Below are positions 34,191-43,392 of a stretch of DNA of 64,000 nt, piece by piece (position 1 is the stretch's first letter; each line of letters starts with the position of its first letter). A program made the position numbers and the translations under genes. Source of the stretch: Succinispira mobilis DSM 6222 (GTDB lineage Bacteria > Bacillota > Negativicutes > Acidaminococcales > Succinispiraceae); the NCBI RefSeq assembly GCF_000384135.1, contig NZ_KB913028.1:1019351-1083350 (forward strand), in the 5' to 3' direction. Under the pieces are notes generated by a model. That model ran no database searches. It was given only the letters and a program-made list of their open reading frames with translations, and was not told the DNA's origin.

Positions 34191-35315
34191 TCAAGCAAGA
34201 GTTCTTTTAAAACGCTTAATACTGATGGTCAAAGTAATGATTGTAAAAAATAATAAAGAAAAAAAGGGAAACCAAAGATGCTGAAAAGAATTTCCTTTTA
34301 ATAATATACCACGAATAATTTCTAAATAGAAAGTCATCGGGAATAAATAGCCTAAATAATAAAAGAAGATATGCATTGATACCCGTGGAACAACAAACCC
34401 TGATAACAATACACTGGGTACAAGAACGAAAAAAGCCATTTGCATAGCCTGCATTTGATTTTGGGCAATGGTGGAAATCATAATACCTAAGCCCAATGAA
34501 GCTAATAAGAAAGATAAAGTCATAATATAAAGTAAGATCATACTGCCTTTGACGGGGATATCAAATAAATATAGACCTATTGATAATGTTAGGGCTACCT
34601 GGATGAAACCAACCAAAATATAAGGTATTATCTTACCAATTATTAATTCATAGGTTTTCAAAGGTGTAACCAATAATTGCTCTAAGGTTCCGAATTCTCT
34701 TTCTCTCACTAAGGCGATAGAAGTAAGCATAACCATTGTCATTGTAACGACAATACCAATTATTCCGGGAACCATATAGTAAGGACTAACAAAATCAGGG
34801 TTGTACCATGGGCGGATTCTAATATCATAAGCTGGTTGATAAATTTGCCCAGTCGCCATGCGGAGCTTTTTTATTAAAATTTTTTGGGAATTAACTTGAC
34901 CTACGAGTTGAGCGGTACTAATAGCTGAATTAGCGGTCATATTATCGCTGGCATCAACTAGGACTTGAATGGAAGCGCTACGTCCATGCTTGACATTTTC
35001 TGAAAAATCAGGAGGGAAAATTATTCCGACCTTTGCTTGACCAGAATCTATTATTTCTGTTACTTCTTGGAAATTATGAGCTATAAATTTTATGTCGTAG
35101 TAACTGGTTGAGCTAAAGGAATTAAGCATATCACGACTTTCATGGGTTAAAGATTGATCGAAAACCACTGTTGGTAAGTGTTTAACATCTGTGTTGATTC
35201 CATAGCCGAAAATTAACAGTTGAATTATTGGTAAAATAATTAACATAGCTAAAGTCATTCGATCGCGACTCATTTGCAGAAATTCTTTTATTAGCAATGC
35301 TCTTAGTCTAGTCAT
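34191..35315 (-). CDS. ABC-2 type exporter permease
   Basis: This 374-residue permease of the YhhJ/YbhS-like group has one N-terminal helix (about 20-38), a large extracytoplasmic loop (about 45-175) and five helices in the C-terminal half. The segment VREREFGTLEQLLVTPLKTYELIIGKI is typical of the family. It is last in the exporter operon and its start overlaps the end of the second ATPase gene by 8 bp. Only one permease gene is present, so a homodimer is implied. Confidence 0.9.
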   Translation of the reverse strand: MTRLRALLIKEFLQMSRDRMTLAMLIILPIIQLLIFGYGINTDVKHLPTVVFDQSLTHESRDMLNSFSSTSYYDIKFIAHNFQEVTEIIDSGQAKVGIIFPPDFSENVKHGRSASIQVLVDASDNMTANSAISTAQLVGQVNSQKILIKKLRMATGQIYQPAYDIRIRPWYNPDFVSPYYMVPGIIGIVVTMTMVMLTSIALVREREFGTLEQLLVTPLKTYELIIGKIIPYILVGFIQVALTLSIGLYLFDIPVKGSMILLYIMTLSFLLASLGLGIMISTIAQNQMQAMQMAFFVLVPSVLLSGFVVPRVSMHIFFYYLGYLFPMTFYLEIIRGILLKGNSFQHLWFPFFSLLFFTIITLTISIKRFKRTLA

Positions 35316-36210
35316 TATTTTTTTTCCTTTCTTGCTTAATTAAATAAACAAAAACATCTTCAAGGGAAGGTGTTATTTCGTTAACAGGAAAGTTATCGAT
35401 GAAAGTAGGGATTTTTTCTGGACTGCTTAAGATACGTAATTGTTTGCCACGAACATATATTTCGGGATAATTTTCTGTGCGGAGTTTTTCTTGTAAACTA
35501 AGAGGTTCGGGGACAGAAATTTGCCAAAGTTTATAAGGAATTAGATTTTTCAACTCTTTAGGACTCCCACTGGCAATTGTAATTCCTTGATGAATAAAAG
35601 TTATGTTGTCACAATGTTCAGCTTCATCCATAAAATGTGTGGTGATAAGAATTGTTGTTCCCATTTCTATTAAAGAGTGAATTATATCCCAAAACATTCT
35701 ACGTGAATTGGGATCAACACCGCTGGTTGGTTCATCTAGAAATAAAATATCAGGTTTGTGTAAAATTGCACAACCTAAAGCTAGACGTTGACGCCAACCA
35801 CCAGCGAGAGCACTAGTTAGTTCATTTTTAAAAGATTCTACTTGCGCTAAATTAATAATTTCTCTAATTCTTTGCTCAATAATATCTTTTGGCAAACTAT
35901 AAAGACCGGCATAAAAATTTAAGTTTTCCATAACTGTTAAATCGGGGTGTAAACTGAATTTTTGCGACATATAGCCAATTTTGCTTTTGAGGAAAGGGAG
36001 GTTTTTTGTTAAAGATTTACCAAAAATTTCAATGCTACCAGAAGTTGGCGTAAGCACGCCGCATAACATGCGAATAGTTGTAGATTTGCCAGAACCATTG
36101 GAACCTAAAAATCCATAAATACTGCCCTTGGTAATCTTTAAATTTAGATTATCTACAGCTGTAAAATCTGAAAATTTTTTTGTTAAAGCTTTGGTTTCTA
36201 AAACATACAT
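35308..36210 (-). CDS. ABC exporter ATP-binding protein (second)
   Basis: This 300-residue ATPase has Walker A GSNGSGKST (about 35-43), a Q loop MSQKFSLHPDLT, the signature LAGGWRQRLALG (degenerate relative to LSGGQ) and Walker B ILFLDEPTSGVDP. The reading frame is open further upstream, but ATG 36210 is chosen: it follows GAGGAG and overlaps the previous stop as TAATG. It corresponds to the C-terminal half of YbhF-type double ATPases. Confidence 0.92.
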   Translation of the reverse strand: MYVLETKALTKKFSDFTAVDNLNLKITKGSIYGFLGSNGSGKSTTIRMLCGVLTPTSGSIEIFGKSLTKNLPFLKSKIGYMSQKFSLHPDLTVMENLNFYAGLYSLPKDIIEQRIREIINLAQVESFKNELTSALAGGWRQRLALGCAILHKPDILFLDEPTSGVDPNSRRMFWDIIHSLIEMGTTILITTHFMDEAEHCDNITFIHQGITIASGSPKELKNLIPYKLWQISVPEPLSLQEKLRTENYPEIYVRGKQLRILSSPEKIPTFIDNFPVNEITPSLEDVFVYLIKQERKKNND

Positions 36211-37118
36211 TAATTTATACTCCTCGTCTTTTGTGTTAAGCTTATAAAAACATCTTCTAGATTTGGGGCTATTGGTTTTAGACAAACAATTTGACAATTA
36301 TTTTCTTTACAGGCTAAATGAATTTCTTCAATAGTAGAATCAGAATTATTGGAAACGGCGATATGGTAATCTTGTCCGAAAATAGAAATATCAATAATGT
36401 TGTTAATAGTAGATAAATTGGGGAAAACACCAATTATTTGTAAAGCTAATAATTGGTTAGGATAGTTTTTTACAAGGTTATCTGGAGTATCACACTCAAT
36501 TATTTTCCCATTATCAATAAAGGCAATTCTATGGCAAAATTCTGCTTCGTCCATGTAGGGAGTGGAGACTATGATTGTTGTCCCTTGGCGATTTATGTAA
36601 TGCAAAAGTTGCCAAAATTCTCGCCTGGAAACAGGGTCTACCCCTGTAGTAGGTTCATCAAGAAAAATAATTTCAGGGTTATGAATTAAGGCACTTGCAA
36701 GAGCAAGTTTTTGTTTCATTCCGCCAGAAAGTTTTTCGGCAAATCTATCTTTATATTCATACAGACTAGTGAATTCCAAGATTTCTTTCGTTTGATTTTG
36801 GATGTTTTTTTGTTTTAGACCATAACAACTTGCTATGAGATTAATGTTTTCTAAAACAGTAAGATTGTTGTATAAACTGAAAGTTTGCGGCACGTAAGCT
36901 ATTTTTTCTTTTATGCTATTTTCAAGATTGTTTTTTGCAAATTTTACAAAACCACTTTCTGGTTTTAATAAATCTAAAATTATTCTCAGCAATGTTGTTT
37001 TACCAGCCCCGTCGGCACCAACTAATCCAAAAATTTCTTGTTTTTTTATAAAGAGATTTATATCACTTAAAACTTTTTTTTGGGAAAAATTCTTATTCAA
37101 ATTTTTAATTTCGATCAT
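36210..37118 (-). CDS. ABC exporter ATP-binding protein (first)
   Basis: This 302-residue ATPase has Walker A GADGAGKTT (about 34-42), Q loop VPQTFSLYNNLT, a canonical LSGGMKQKLAL signature and Walker B IIFLDEPTTGVDP. It matches the N-terminal half of YbhF-type ATPases that work with HlyD-like YbhG proteins. The start overlaps the end of the HlyD gene by 4 bp, and the stop overlaps the next ATPase start, so the four genes are tightly coupled. Confidence 0.92.
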   Translation of the reverse strand: MIEIKNLNKNFSQKKVLSDINLFIKKQEIFGLVGADGAGKTTLLRIILDLLKPESGFVKFAKNNLENSIKEKIAYVPQTFSLYNNLTVLENINLIASCYGLKQKNIQNQTKEILEFTSLYEYKDRFAEKLSGGMKQKLALASALIHNPEIIFLDEPTTGVDPVSRREFWQLLHYINRQGTTIIVSTPYMDEAEFCHRIAFIDNGKIIECDTPDNLVKNYPNQLLALQIIGVFPNLSTINNIIDISIFGQDYHIAVSNNSDSTIEEIHLACKENNCQIVCLKPIAPNLEDVFISLTQKTRSIN

Positions 37119-38092
37119 TGGAAAATCACATCCGCAGGCATGCCGGGTTTCAACTTTTCGTCTGTGTTATCAAGCTTTACCTTCACGGCAAACACCATAT
37201 TTGCGCGTTCATTCTTGGTAATACTTTGTCGAGGAGTAAATTCGGCTTTATCAGAGATTTCCTTGACTATTGCTTGAAAACTTTCTTTCGGAAAAGAGTC
37301 AACATTTACAAGAACTTTTTGCCCTAGATAAATTTTACCTAGTTCGTTTGAGGCAATATATACTTTTATCCAGCAATCTTGGAGATTAGCGATTGTTAAA
37401 ACTGGCGAACCAGCAGTAACATACTCGTTGTTTTCAAAATTACGACTAAGAACAACCCCGTCAAGGTTACTTGTTAAAATAGAGTCTGCAAGAACACTTT
37501 TATTTGCAGCCAGGATTGCTTTTAGTTTTTCTGTCTCAGCTTTTTGAGCAGTGATTTGTTCAGGTCGAGCACCTTCCTGCAAAAGCTCTAATTGGGCACG
37601 AGCGTTGTTTGCATTATTTAAAGCGACATCATAATTTTTTTGGATAAGGTCTAATTGTTGCTTAGAAATAGCACGTTGCTCATAGAGTTGTCGATATCTT
37701 ATCAAATCAGTAGTAGCTACTTCTAATACAGCCAAATTACTATTTAATACAGAACTACTAGCTTTTATCTCTTGTGGACGGGGGCCGTTAAGTAAATCTT
37801 GTAGTTTAGCTTCACTTTGCTGTAACGCATAACGATCGGCCTTTAATTGTTCGGTTAAATCTTGACGTTCAATTTCAAATAGTATATCAGTAGTTTTAAC
37901 TCTAGAACCAGTATCGATACTTAAGTTGCGAATATAACCACTTAGGCGTGGAGTTACCTCTAACTTGGTAATTTCGACTGTACCAGTAGCCATAAGCGAG
38001 GCGCTGTCATTGTAGGTTGATTTAAAAAAAATAAAAAGTAAAATGCTACAAGCACAAAAAAAGATAATTATAATAGTTTTTTTTGTTGGCAT
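37115..38092 (-). CDS. HlyD/YbhG-type membrane fusion protein
   Basis: This 325-residue periplasmic adaptor has one N-terminal membrane anchor (TIIIIFFCACSILLFIFF), a lipoyl-like half motif (TKLEVTPRLSGYIRNLSID), a long coiled-coil hairpin (about 90-200), the second lipoyl half (SNLDGVVLSRNFENNEYV) and a beta-barrel domain. It links the ABC permease to the outer envelope, consistent with a diderm cell. ATG 38092 fits AAGGGTG; the frame is open to 38233 without a ribosome site. Efflux of drugs or lipids is probable; the substrate is unknown. Confidence 0.9.
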   Translation of the reverse strand: MPTKKTIIIIFFCACSILLFIFFKSTYNDSASLMATGTVEITKLEVTPRLSGYIRNLSIDTGSRVKTTDILFEIERQDLTEQLKADRYALQQSEAKLQDLLNGPRPQEIKASSSVLNSNLAVLEVATTDLIRYRQLYEQRAISKQQLDLIQKNYDVALNNANNARAQLELLQEGARPEQITAQKAETEKLKAILAANKSVLADSILTSNLDGVVLSRNFENNEYVTAGSPVLTIANLQDCWIKVYIASNELGKIYLGQKVLVNVDSFPKESFQAIVKEISDKAEFTPRQSITKNERANMVFAVKVKLDNTDEKLKPGMPADVIFQ

Positions 38093-38151
38093 AGAATAAC
38101 ACCCTTTCATATAAGGATATAGGCACAATTTTTTGATTTCTTTAAATAAAT

Positions 38152-38173
38152 AATATACCTTATATGGTATATT
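38152..38173. promoter_or_regulatory. 22-bp palindrome upstream of the exporter operon
   Basis: AATATACC-TTATAT-GGTATATT has 8-bp perfect arms. It is a candidate operator for a TetR- or MarR-type regulator of the exporter, but no such regulator gene is adjacent. Confidence 0.5.
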
Positions 38174-38226
38174 TGCAACACTAGAACATATATTGTTAAG
38201 CTGAAAAAATAAGCTACTTGAAATGC

Positions 38227-38255
38227 TTGACAAGTTTTCGTTTAGATAATAAAAT
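38227..38255 (+). promoter_or_regulatory. promoter of the DUF1904-kinase-ECF operon
   Basis: TTGACA (38227-38232) and TAAAAT (38250-38255) have a 17-bp spacer, about 40 bp before the first start codon. Confidence 0.7.
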
Positions 38256-38296
38256 AGCTAAACGTATGATGAGAAATAAAAAAGGGGGGTGTAAGT

Positions 38297-38608
38297 GTGC
38301 CACAGATAATAGTTAAAAATGTGAAAAAAGACGAATTAGAAAGTATTGCCGATTTAATGTTGTTTAATTTATCAAAAATAATTGGTTGTGAGCTAGATAC
38401 ACTCAGCTTGGAGTTAATAGAGAGTGCTTTCATAAATGTTAAGTACCCAATAATTCAAATTAATTGGTTTGCAAGACCAAAGAACATACAAGATGCGGTA
38501 GCTGAGGAAATTGATGGCTTTTTAAGAAGGTTAGGTTATAAACAACGAGATGTTTTTTTTATCGTTTTAGAGAAAGAAAGATACTACGACAATGGAGTTC
38601 ATTATTAA
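38297..38608 (+). CDS. DUF1904 family protein
   Basis: This 103-residue protein starts with GTG behind AAAGGGGGGTG. The pattern PQIIVKNVKKDELESIA, then YPIIQINWFARPKNIQDAVAEEI and DVFFIVLEKERYYDNGVHY, is that of the DUF1904 family, which looks related to the tautomerase fold (N-terminal proline after Met removal). No reaction is assigned. It is the first gene upstream of a pyridoxal kinase-like gene, 33 bp away, so a link with vitamin metabolism is possible. Confidence 0.8.
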   Translation: MPQIIVKNVKKDELESIADLMLFNLSKIIGCELDTLSLELIESAFINVKYPIIQINWFARPKNIQDAVAEEIDGFLRRLGYKQRDVFFIVLEKERYYDNGVHY

Positions 38609-38641
38609 AAAATAATTGGATATAAATATTAGGAGATTTGT

Positions 38642-39466
38642 ATGATAATACCAAAGGTAGTTGCTGTGCATGATTTATCATGTTATGGAAGGTGTTCATT
38701 GAGCGTTATAATACCAATATTGTCAAATTTGCAAGTGCAAGTATGCCCTTTGCCGACAACAATTTTGAGTTCGCATTTAGGGGGATATAAAAATATTGCG
38801 GCAGTAGATTTAACTGACAAACTGGAGGAAATAGACAGGAATTGGCAAAATGAAGGACTGGAGTTTGATTGTTTATACTCTGGCTATCTAGCATCGCCAG
38901 AGCAAATTGAAATTGTTGATACCATTTTTAAGAAAGCTAAGGGTAATGTTCTAAAAGTAATTGATCCAGTAATGGGTGATCACGGCAAGTTGTATTCTAA
39001 ATATACGGAAGAAATGCAGTTGGAAATGAGAAAATTTATTTTAAATGCCGATATAATTACTCCAAATTATACGGAAGCTTGTTTTTTATTGGGAGAACCA
39101 TATCAAGAAGTACAAGAAAATTTAGAAACCATTTATGAATATTTGTTGCGTTTAGCGGCATGGGGAATTAAAAACGTAATAATAACGGGAGTTAATTTAG
39201 CTAGTGGACAAATCGCCAATGTAGGATATAATAGTGATGAGGAGATATTTTTCGTGAACAAATCTCCGAAAATTCCTGTTCATTACCCAGGTACTGGCGA
39301 TGTATTTACAAGTGTTTTACTTGGTTATTTATTATTAGGCAATGATATTAGCATAGCGTTGCAGAAAGCGACAGATTTTGTTTATAAATGTATTGAAAAA
39401 ACATATGAACAGCAAACTCCTATACGTGAAGGGATACTATTGGAAGCATTAATAATGGAAATTTAA
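38642..39466 (+). CDS. pdxY: pyridoxal/pyridoxamine kinase
   Basis: This 274-residue ribokinase-fold enzyme of the PdxK/PdxY type phosphorylates vitamin B6 vitamers with ATP. Evidence: VAVHDLSCYGRCSLSVIIPIL at the N terminus, VIDPVMGDHGKLYSKY for phosphate and metal binding, TPNYTEACFLLG, and the anion-hole motif PGTGDVFTSVLLGY with the catalytic aspartate. It is followed in 32 bp by an ECF S component, suggesting uptake plus trapping of B6. The exact choice between pyridoxal and pyridoxamine is open. Confidence 0.9.
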   Translation: MIIPKVVAVHDLSCYGRCSLSVIIPILSNLQVQVCPLPTTILSSHLGGYKNIAAVDLTDKLEEIDRNWQNEGLEFDCLYSGYLASPEQIEIVDTIFKKAKGNVLKVIDPVMGDHGKLYSKYTEEMQLEMRKFILNADIITPNYTEACFLLGEPYQEVQENLETIYEYLLRLAAWGIKNVIITGVNLASGQIANVGYNSDEEIFFVNKSPKIPVHYPGTGDVFTSVLLGYLLLGNDISIALQKATDFVYKCIEKTYEQQTPIREGILLEALIMEI

Positions 39467-39498
39467 GTGCAATTATAACCAGAAGAAGAGGAATAAAT

Positions 39499-40017
39499 AT
39501 GTTAAGAACAAAAGACATTGTGTTAATTGGAATGCTAGCAGGTGTATGTGTTGTAGCAACTTTTATAAAGGTTCCTTTTGGAACAGGGGCAATGGTACAT
39601 TTGGGTACGGCCTTTATTTTTACTTGCGCAAGCCTTTTTGGAGGATTATATGCTGGTTTGGCGGCAGCTATAGGTACGGCAATGTTTGATTTGTTAATGG
39701 GGTTTTCACCTTATACGCTTTGGTCTTTTTTTATAAAAGGTGGAGCTGGATTTATTGCAGGTTATATAATAAAAGGTGTTTATCCTTGGAATATTCGTTA
39801 TAAAAATGGTTTAATTTTAAAAATTATGGCTTATCTAACTGCTTCAATCTGGACACTGTTTGGGTATATTCTTGCTTGGTGGCAGGTTATTGGAAGTCTT
39901 AATGTAGCTTTAGCAAATGTGCCAGCTAGCTTAATGAGCAGTACCGTAGGGATTATTGTCGCCTTGTTTTTGGTGCCAGTATTAGAAAGAGTGTTACCTA
40001 AAAATTTATATAAATAA
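39499..40017 (+). CDS. ECF transporter S component, probably for vitamin B6
   Basis: This 172-residue membrane protein has about six helices and the ECF S-component pattern: TKDIVLIGMLAGVCVVATFI, GTAFIFTCASLFGGLYAGLAAAIGTAMFDLL and a hydrophobic C-terminal half. It would bind a vitamin and use a shared energising module encoded elsewhere. Pairing with the kinase upstream suggests a pyridoxine-type substrate (PdxU-like). The TPP riboswitch lies downstream, not upstream, so thiamine or its precursor is less likely but not excluded. Confidence 0.82.
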   Translation: MLRTKDIVLIGMLAGVCVVATFIKVPFGTGAMVHLGTAFIFTCASLFGGLYAGLAAAIGTAMFDLLMGFSPYTLWSFFIKGGAGFIAGYIIKGVYPWNIRYKNGLILKIMAYLTASIWTLFGYILAWWQVIGSLNVALANVPASLMSSTVGIIVALFLVPVLERVLPKNLYK

Positions 40018-40022
40018 TGATT

Positions 40023-40102
40023 TAACTAGGGGTGCTTTATGCTGAGAGAGTAATTACTCAACCCTTGAACCTGATGTGGTTAGGACCACCGTAGGGAAGT
40101 TA
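40023..40102 (+). promoter_or_regulatory. TPP (THI-box) riboswitch
   Basis: Conserved elements are in order: TAGGGGTGCTTTATGCTGAGAGAG (core GGGGTGC and CTGAGAGAG), ACCCTTGAACCTGATGTGG and GGGAAGTTA. P1 is closed by TAACT (40023-40027) with AGTTA (40098-40102). It starts 6 bp after the ECF stop codon and controls thiC. Confidence 0.95.
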
Positions 40103-40132
40103 GCAATGATTTAAGTTTAACTTAGAGTCTAG

Positions 40133-40165
40133 CACCCTACTTTTTGTGAGTGGGGTGTTTTTTAT
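40133..40165 (+). terminator. terminator of the TPP riboswitch
   Basis: CACCCTAC (40133-40140) pairs with GTGGGGTG (40150-40157), followed by six T residues. It is the expression platform ahead of thiC. Confidence 0.85.
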
Positions 40166-40192
40166 TTTATATTTTATTAAAGGAGTGAGATT

Positions 40193-41488
40193 ATGACGCA
40201 ATTGCAAGCTGCCAAAAAAGGAATTATTACTAAGGAATTGAGCTATGTTGCTGAACAAGAAGGAATTAAAGTTGAAAACCTATTGTCTCTAGTGGCTAAA
40301 GGGAAGGTAGTTATACCGGCAAATATTAATCACAGTAATTTAAGAGCAAGTGGGATAGGTGAAGGGTTAAAGACAAAAGTAAATGTTAATTTAGGGATAT
40401 CTAATGATTGTGCCGATTGGGACTTGGAATTGGAAAAAGCTAAGGTGGCTATAACAATGCAGGCAAATGCGATTATGGATCTAAGTTGTTATGGTAAAAC
40501 GCAAGTTTTCAGAAAAAAACTATTAGAAATTTCTCCGGTGCCAATAGGTACAGTCCCTATGTATGATGCTATAGGTTTATTAGATAAGGATTTGCAAGAT
40601 ATAACGACAGATGAATTTTTTCAAGTAGTAGAGACACATGCTCAAGATGGTGTTGATTTCATGACAATTCATTGTGGGATAAATAAGGCTACTGCTCAAA
40701 AAGTAAAAGATAATAAGCGATTGACTAATATAGTTTCGCGGGGAGGGTCTATATTATTTGCTTGGATGGAATTAAATGATCGCGAAAACCCTTTTTTTGC
40801 TGAATATGATCGATTGCTTGATATTTGCGCAAAGTATGATGTGACTTTAAGTTTGGGGGATGCTTGTAGACCAGGAAGCATAGCTGATTCTACAGATGCC
40901 GCTCAAATAGAAGAATTAATTGTTTTGGGAGAATTAACTAAACGTGCATGGGAAAAAGGCGTTCAAGTGATGATAGAAGGCCCAGGACACATGGCTTTAA
41001 ATGAAGTGGCACCAAATATGCTTATTGCCAAAAAATTATGTCACGGAGCTCCCTTGTACGTTTTAGGACCAATAGTGACTGATGTTGCTCCCGGATATGA
41101 TCATATTACAAGTGCGATAGGCGGGGCTATAGCTGCTAGCAGTGGAGCTGATTTTTTATGTTTTGTTACGCCAGCAGAACATTTACGTTTACCTGACTTG
41201 CAAGATATGAAGGATGGAATTGTAGCTGCGAGAATTGCCGCTCATGCTGGTGATATTGCGAAAAATTTGCCAAATGCTAGAAACTGGGATAATGAGATGA
41301 GTAAGGCACGTGCGGATGTGGATTTTGAAAAAATGATTCAACTGGCGATGGATCCGGAAAAAGCCAAACGATATCGTGAAAGTTCTTTGCCAGGACATAA
41401 AGATACTTGTACAATGTGTGGGAAAATGTGTCCGATGCGCAATATGAAAAAAGTTTTAGGTGGAGAAAAATTAAATTTGCATAAATAA
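40193..41488 (+). CDS. thiC: phosphomethylpyrimidine synthase
   Basis: This radical SAM enzyme rearranges aminoimidazole ribotide to the HMP-phosphate moiety of thiamine. It has 431 residues, the short form without the N-terminal extension. Motifs are [37 protein letters not shown] and the C-terminal cluster-binding [11 protein letters not shown] (near 404), which is the CxxCxxxxC that holds the [4Fe-4S]. AAAGGAGTGAG precedes the ATG. It is under TPP riboswitch control. Confidence 0.98.
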   Translation: MTQLQAAKKGIITKELSYVAEQEGIKVENLLSLVAKGKVVIPANINHSNLRASGIGEGLKTKVNVNLGISNDCADWDLELEKAKVAITMQANAIMDLSCYGKTQVFRKKLLEISPVPIGTVPMYDAIGLLDKDLQDITTDEFFQVVETHAQDGVDFMTIHCGINKATAQKVKDNKRLTNIVSRGGSILFAWMELNDRENPFFAEYDRLLDICAKYDVTLSLGDACRPGSIADSTDAAQIEELIVLGELTKRAWEKGVQVMIEGPGHMALNEVAPNMLIAKKLCHGAPLYVLGPIVTDVAPGYDHITSAIGGAIAASSGADFLCFVTPAEHLRLPDLQDMKDGIVAARIAAHAGDIAKNLPNARNWDNEMSKARADVDFEKMIQLAMDPEKAKRYRESSLPGHKDTCTMCGKMCPMRNMKKVLGGEKLNLHK

Positions 41489-41494
41489 AACTAG

Positions 41495-41548
41495 AAAAAC
41501 AGAAATAACCCTACTAAAGCAATTGTAGTAGGGTTATTTCTGTTTTTT
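41495..41548. terminator. bidirectional terminator after thiC
   Basis: A perfect stem of more than 20 bp (41495-41516 with 41526-41547) lies between convergent thiC and the HD-GYP gene, with A and T flanks. Confidence 0.9.
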
Positions 41549-41560
41549 GAACGGATAAAA

Positions 41561-43363
41561 TTAATTATGCGGCTTGTCAGACCACTCTTCTCGAATTTTA
41601 TTAATTTCAAGATTGTTTTCTAAGAATAAATCAACTAAATGGGGATCGAAGATTTTCCCGCGTTCGTTAACTAAGTAAATTAATGCATCTTCAGGAAGCC
41701 AAGCTTTTTTGTAAGGACGGTTGCTACAAAGCGCGTCATATACATCAGCAATAGCAGTAATGCGAGCAAAAATACTGATCTCATCACTTTTTTTTCCGTT
41801 GGGATAACCCGTGCCATCCCAACGTTCGTGATGTTCTAAAGCAACTAGGGAAGCATATTTCAGCATTTGTCTTTCCGCATTTTTAAAAATATCATATCCG
41901 ATTTGTGTATGTGTTTTCATGATTTCAAATTCTTTAGGACTGAGTTTTGCTGGTTTTTGCAAGATTGCTTCAGAAATTGCTATTTTACCAACATCGTGCA
42001 TTGGAGAAACTATTGTCAAAGCTTGCAGTTCTTCGTTGCTTAATCCATAGGCCTTGCCCAATACGGCAGAAATTTTGGCAACTCGACGCACGTGATTGGC
42101 TGTTTCATGAGAACGTGTTTCGATTACATCGCCTAAACGAGAAATTAAATCCTTTTGAGTTTCGATTATTTCGGTGCTTAAGTGGCTGATTTCTTGATTC
42201 TTTTTGTTAATATTTTGTTTTTGATTTATTATTATCAACAATAAGATTATTAAAAGTAATAGTACGCTAATTATACTTGAAAAAAACAGTATAATTTCTT
42301 TATTTTTTTGGAAATAAGTTTCAGGCTTATTAATAAATAGCGCATTGTTAGGAGTGTAATTAATATTATATTTTTGCATAATATTATAATCAAAAATATA
42401 ATGTTGGTTTTCGCCATTATCATAAATAATTGTTGGCAGATTTTTGCCAGCCCACAAATCTAGGACAGTTTGGGCGGCACTTTCACCATATTTACTAGAA
42501 GAAGCTAAGTATCCGCCGATTACTCCTGAACCAAGATAAAACTCCCAGAGGCTATAAACCGGGTTTTTTGAATTCTTGAGAATAAATCTAGGAACCTCAT
42601 CATAAAGAAAATTTCTGCCATCAGGAGAAGTAGAATAAAGAATAAAGAAAAAAATATTATGCTCATCAGCAGAATTTACAATATCACGCAGAGTCTCTGG
42701 AGTTTCTTGAAAATAATGATTGTGTTTTAGCGCTGGATAATTAGCACCAATAAGCTTGACAATATCGCGTTTTACTTCTCTACTTGTCGTGGTATTATCA
42801 TAAATAAAATTTAAGGTAGAGATATTTTTTCCCATATTTTGTTTTAAAGCAAGATCAATTGTTTTTTCATAATTTGGTCGTTCTTCAATTAAAATTAAAC
42901 CAGGGATACCATCAGGATATATATTAATAGAATTGATACCAGTGGCGACGACATGTTTTGTGGGACCCCAAATTTTTTGCCCATATATTTGATAAAAATT
43001 TAAGGCATCATCATCGCAGAGAATTATGGCATCAAAGTGTTCTTGTTTATATTTTTCGGCGAAAACTATAAACAGTGAATGGAAATACTCAGGGGTGAAG
43101 AACTTCTTTGTATCGAGAAATTCGTAGTTTATGCTTATATTCGCAGATGAGTTTTTGAAAATCTTTAAAATTCCTTCTTCTAAAGCACGTGTATGAATAT
43201 AGTCACGATTATAAGATTGTATCACAAGTACTTTGCGGTCATAAATTTTTAAAGAGGTAGAGTTAGCAGCAACAAGGTAACTTGAACAAGTGCAGATAAT
43301 GCTTGCAAATGTCAAAATCAGAAAAAAAACTAACACGATTTTTCTAAACCTATTGCCGAACAT
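41561..43363 (-). CDS. ABC-substrate-binding-like sensor with HD-GYP phosphodiesterase domain
   Basis: This 600-residue protein has an N-terminal membrane segment, a periplasmic domain of the ABC-substrate-binding sensor type (about 40-345, with VLVIQSYNRDYIHTRALEEGI and VIGGYLASSSKYGESAAQ), a second helix (about 362-385), a short coiled coil and a C-terminal HD-GYP domain (about 400-590). The catalytic HD is in MHDVGKIAI, and HHERWDGTGYPNGKK supplies GYP, so cyclic-di-GMP hydrolysis is expected on sensing a periplasmic ligand. ATG 43363 fits GAGGTG. It is cotranscribed with the DUF4127 gene 29 bp upstream. Confidence 0.9.
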   Translation of the reverse strand: MFGNRFRKIVLVFFLILTFASIICTCSSYLVAANSTSLKIYDRKVLVIQSYNRDYIHTRALEEGILKIFKNSSANISINYEFLDTKKFFTPEYFHSLFIVFAEKYKQEHFDAIILCDDDALNFYQIYGQKIWGPTKHVVATGINSINIYPDGIPGLILIEERPNYEKTIDLALKQNMGKNISTLNFIYDNTTTSREVKRDIVKLIGANYPALKHNHYFQETPETLRDIVNSADEHNIFFFILYSTSPDGRNFLYDEVPRFILKNSKNPVYSLWEFYLGSGVIGGYLASSSKYGESAAQTVLDLWAGKNLPTIIYDNGENQHYIFDYNIMQKYNINYTPNNALFINKPETYFQKNKEIILFFSSIISVLLLLIILLLIIINQKQNINKKNQEISHLSTEIIETQKDLISRLGDVIETRSHETANHVRRVAKISAVLGKAYGLSNEELQALTIVSPMHDVGKIAISEAILQKPAKLSPKEFEIMKTHTQIGYDIFKNAERQMLKYASLVALEHHERWDGTGYPNGKKSDEISIFARITAIADVYDALCSNRPYKKAWLPEDALIYLVNERGKIFDPHLVDLFLENNLEINKIREEWSDKPHN

Positions 43364-43392
43364 AACAATACACCTCAATTTCAAATATAAAT

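Noticed and set aside
41561-43363. HD-GYP gene as a true ABC uptake system component
   Set aside because: The substrate-binding-like domain is fused to a membrane helix and HD-GYP domain and no ABC permease or ATPase is adjacent, so it is a sensor.
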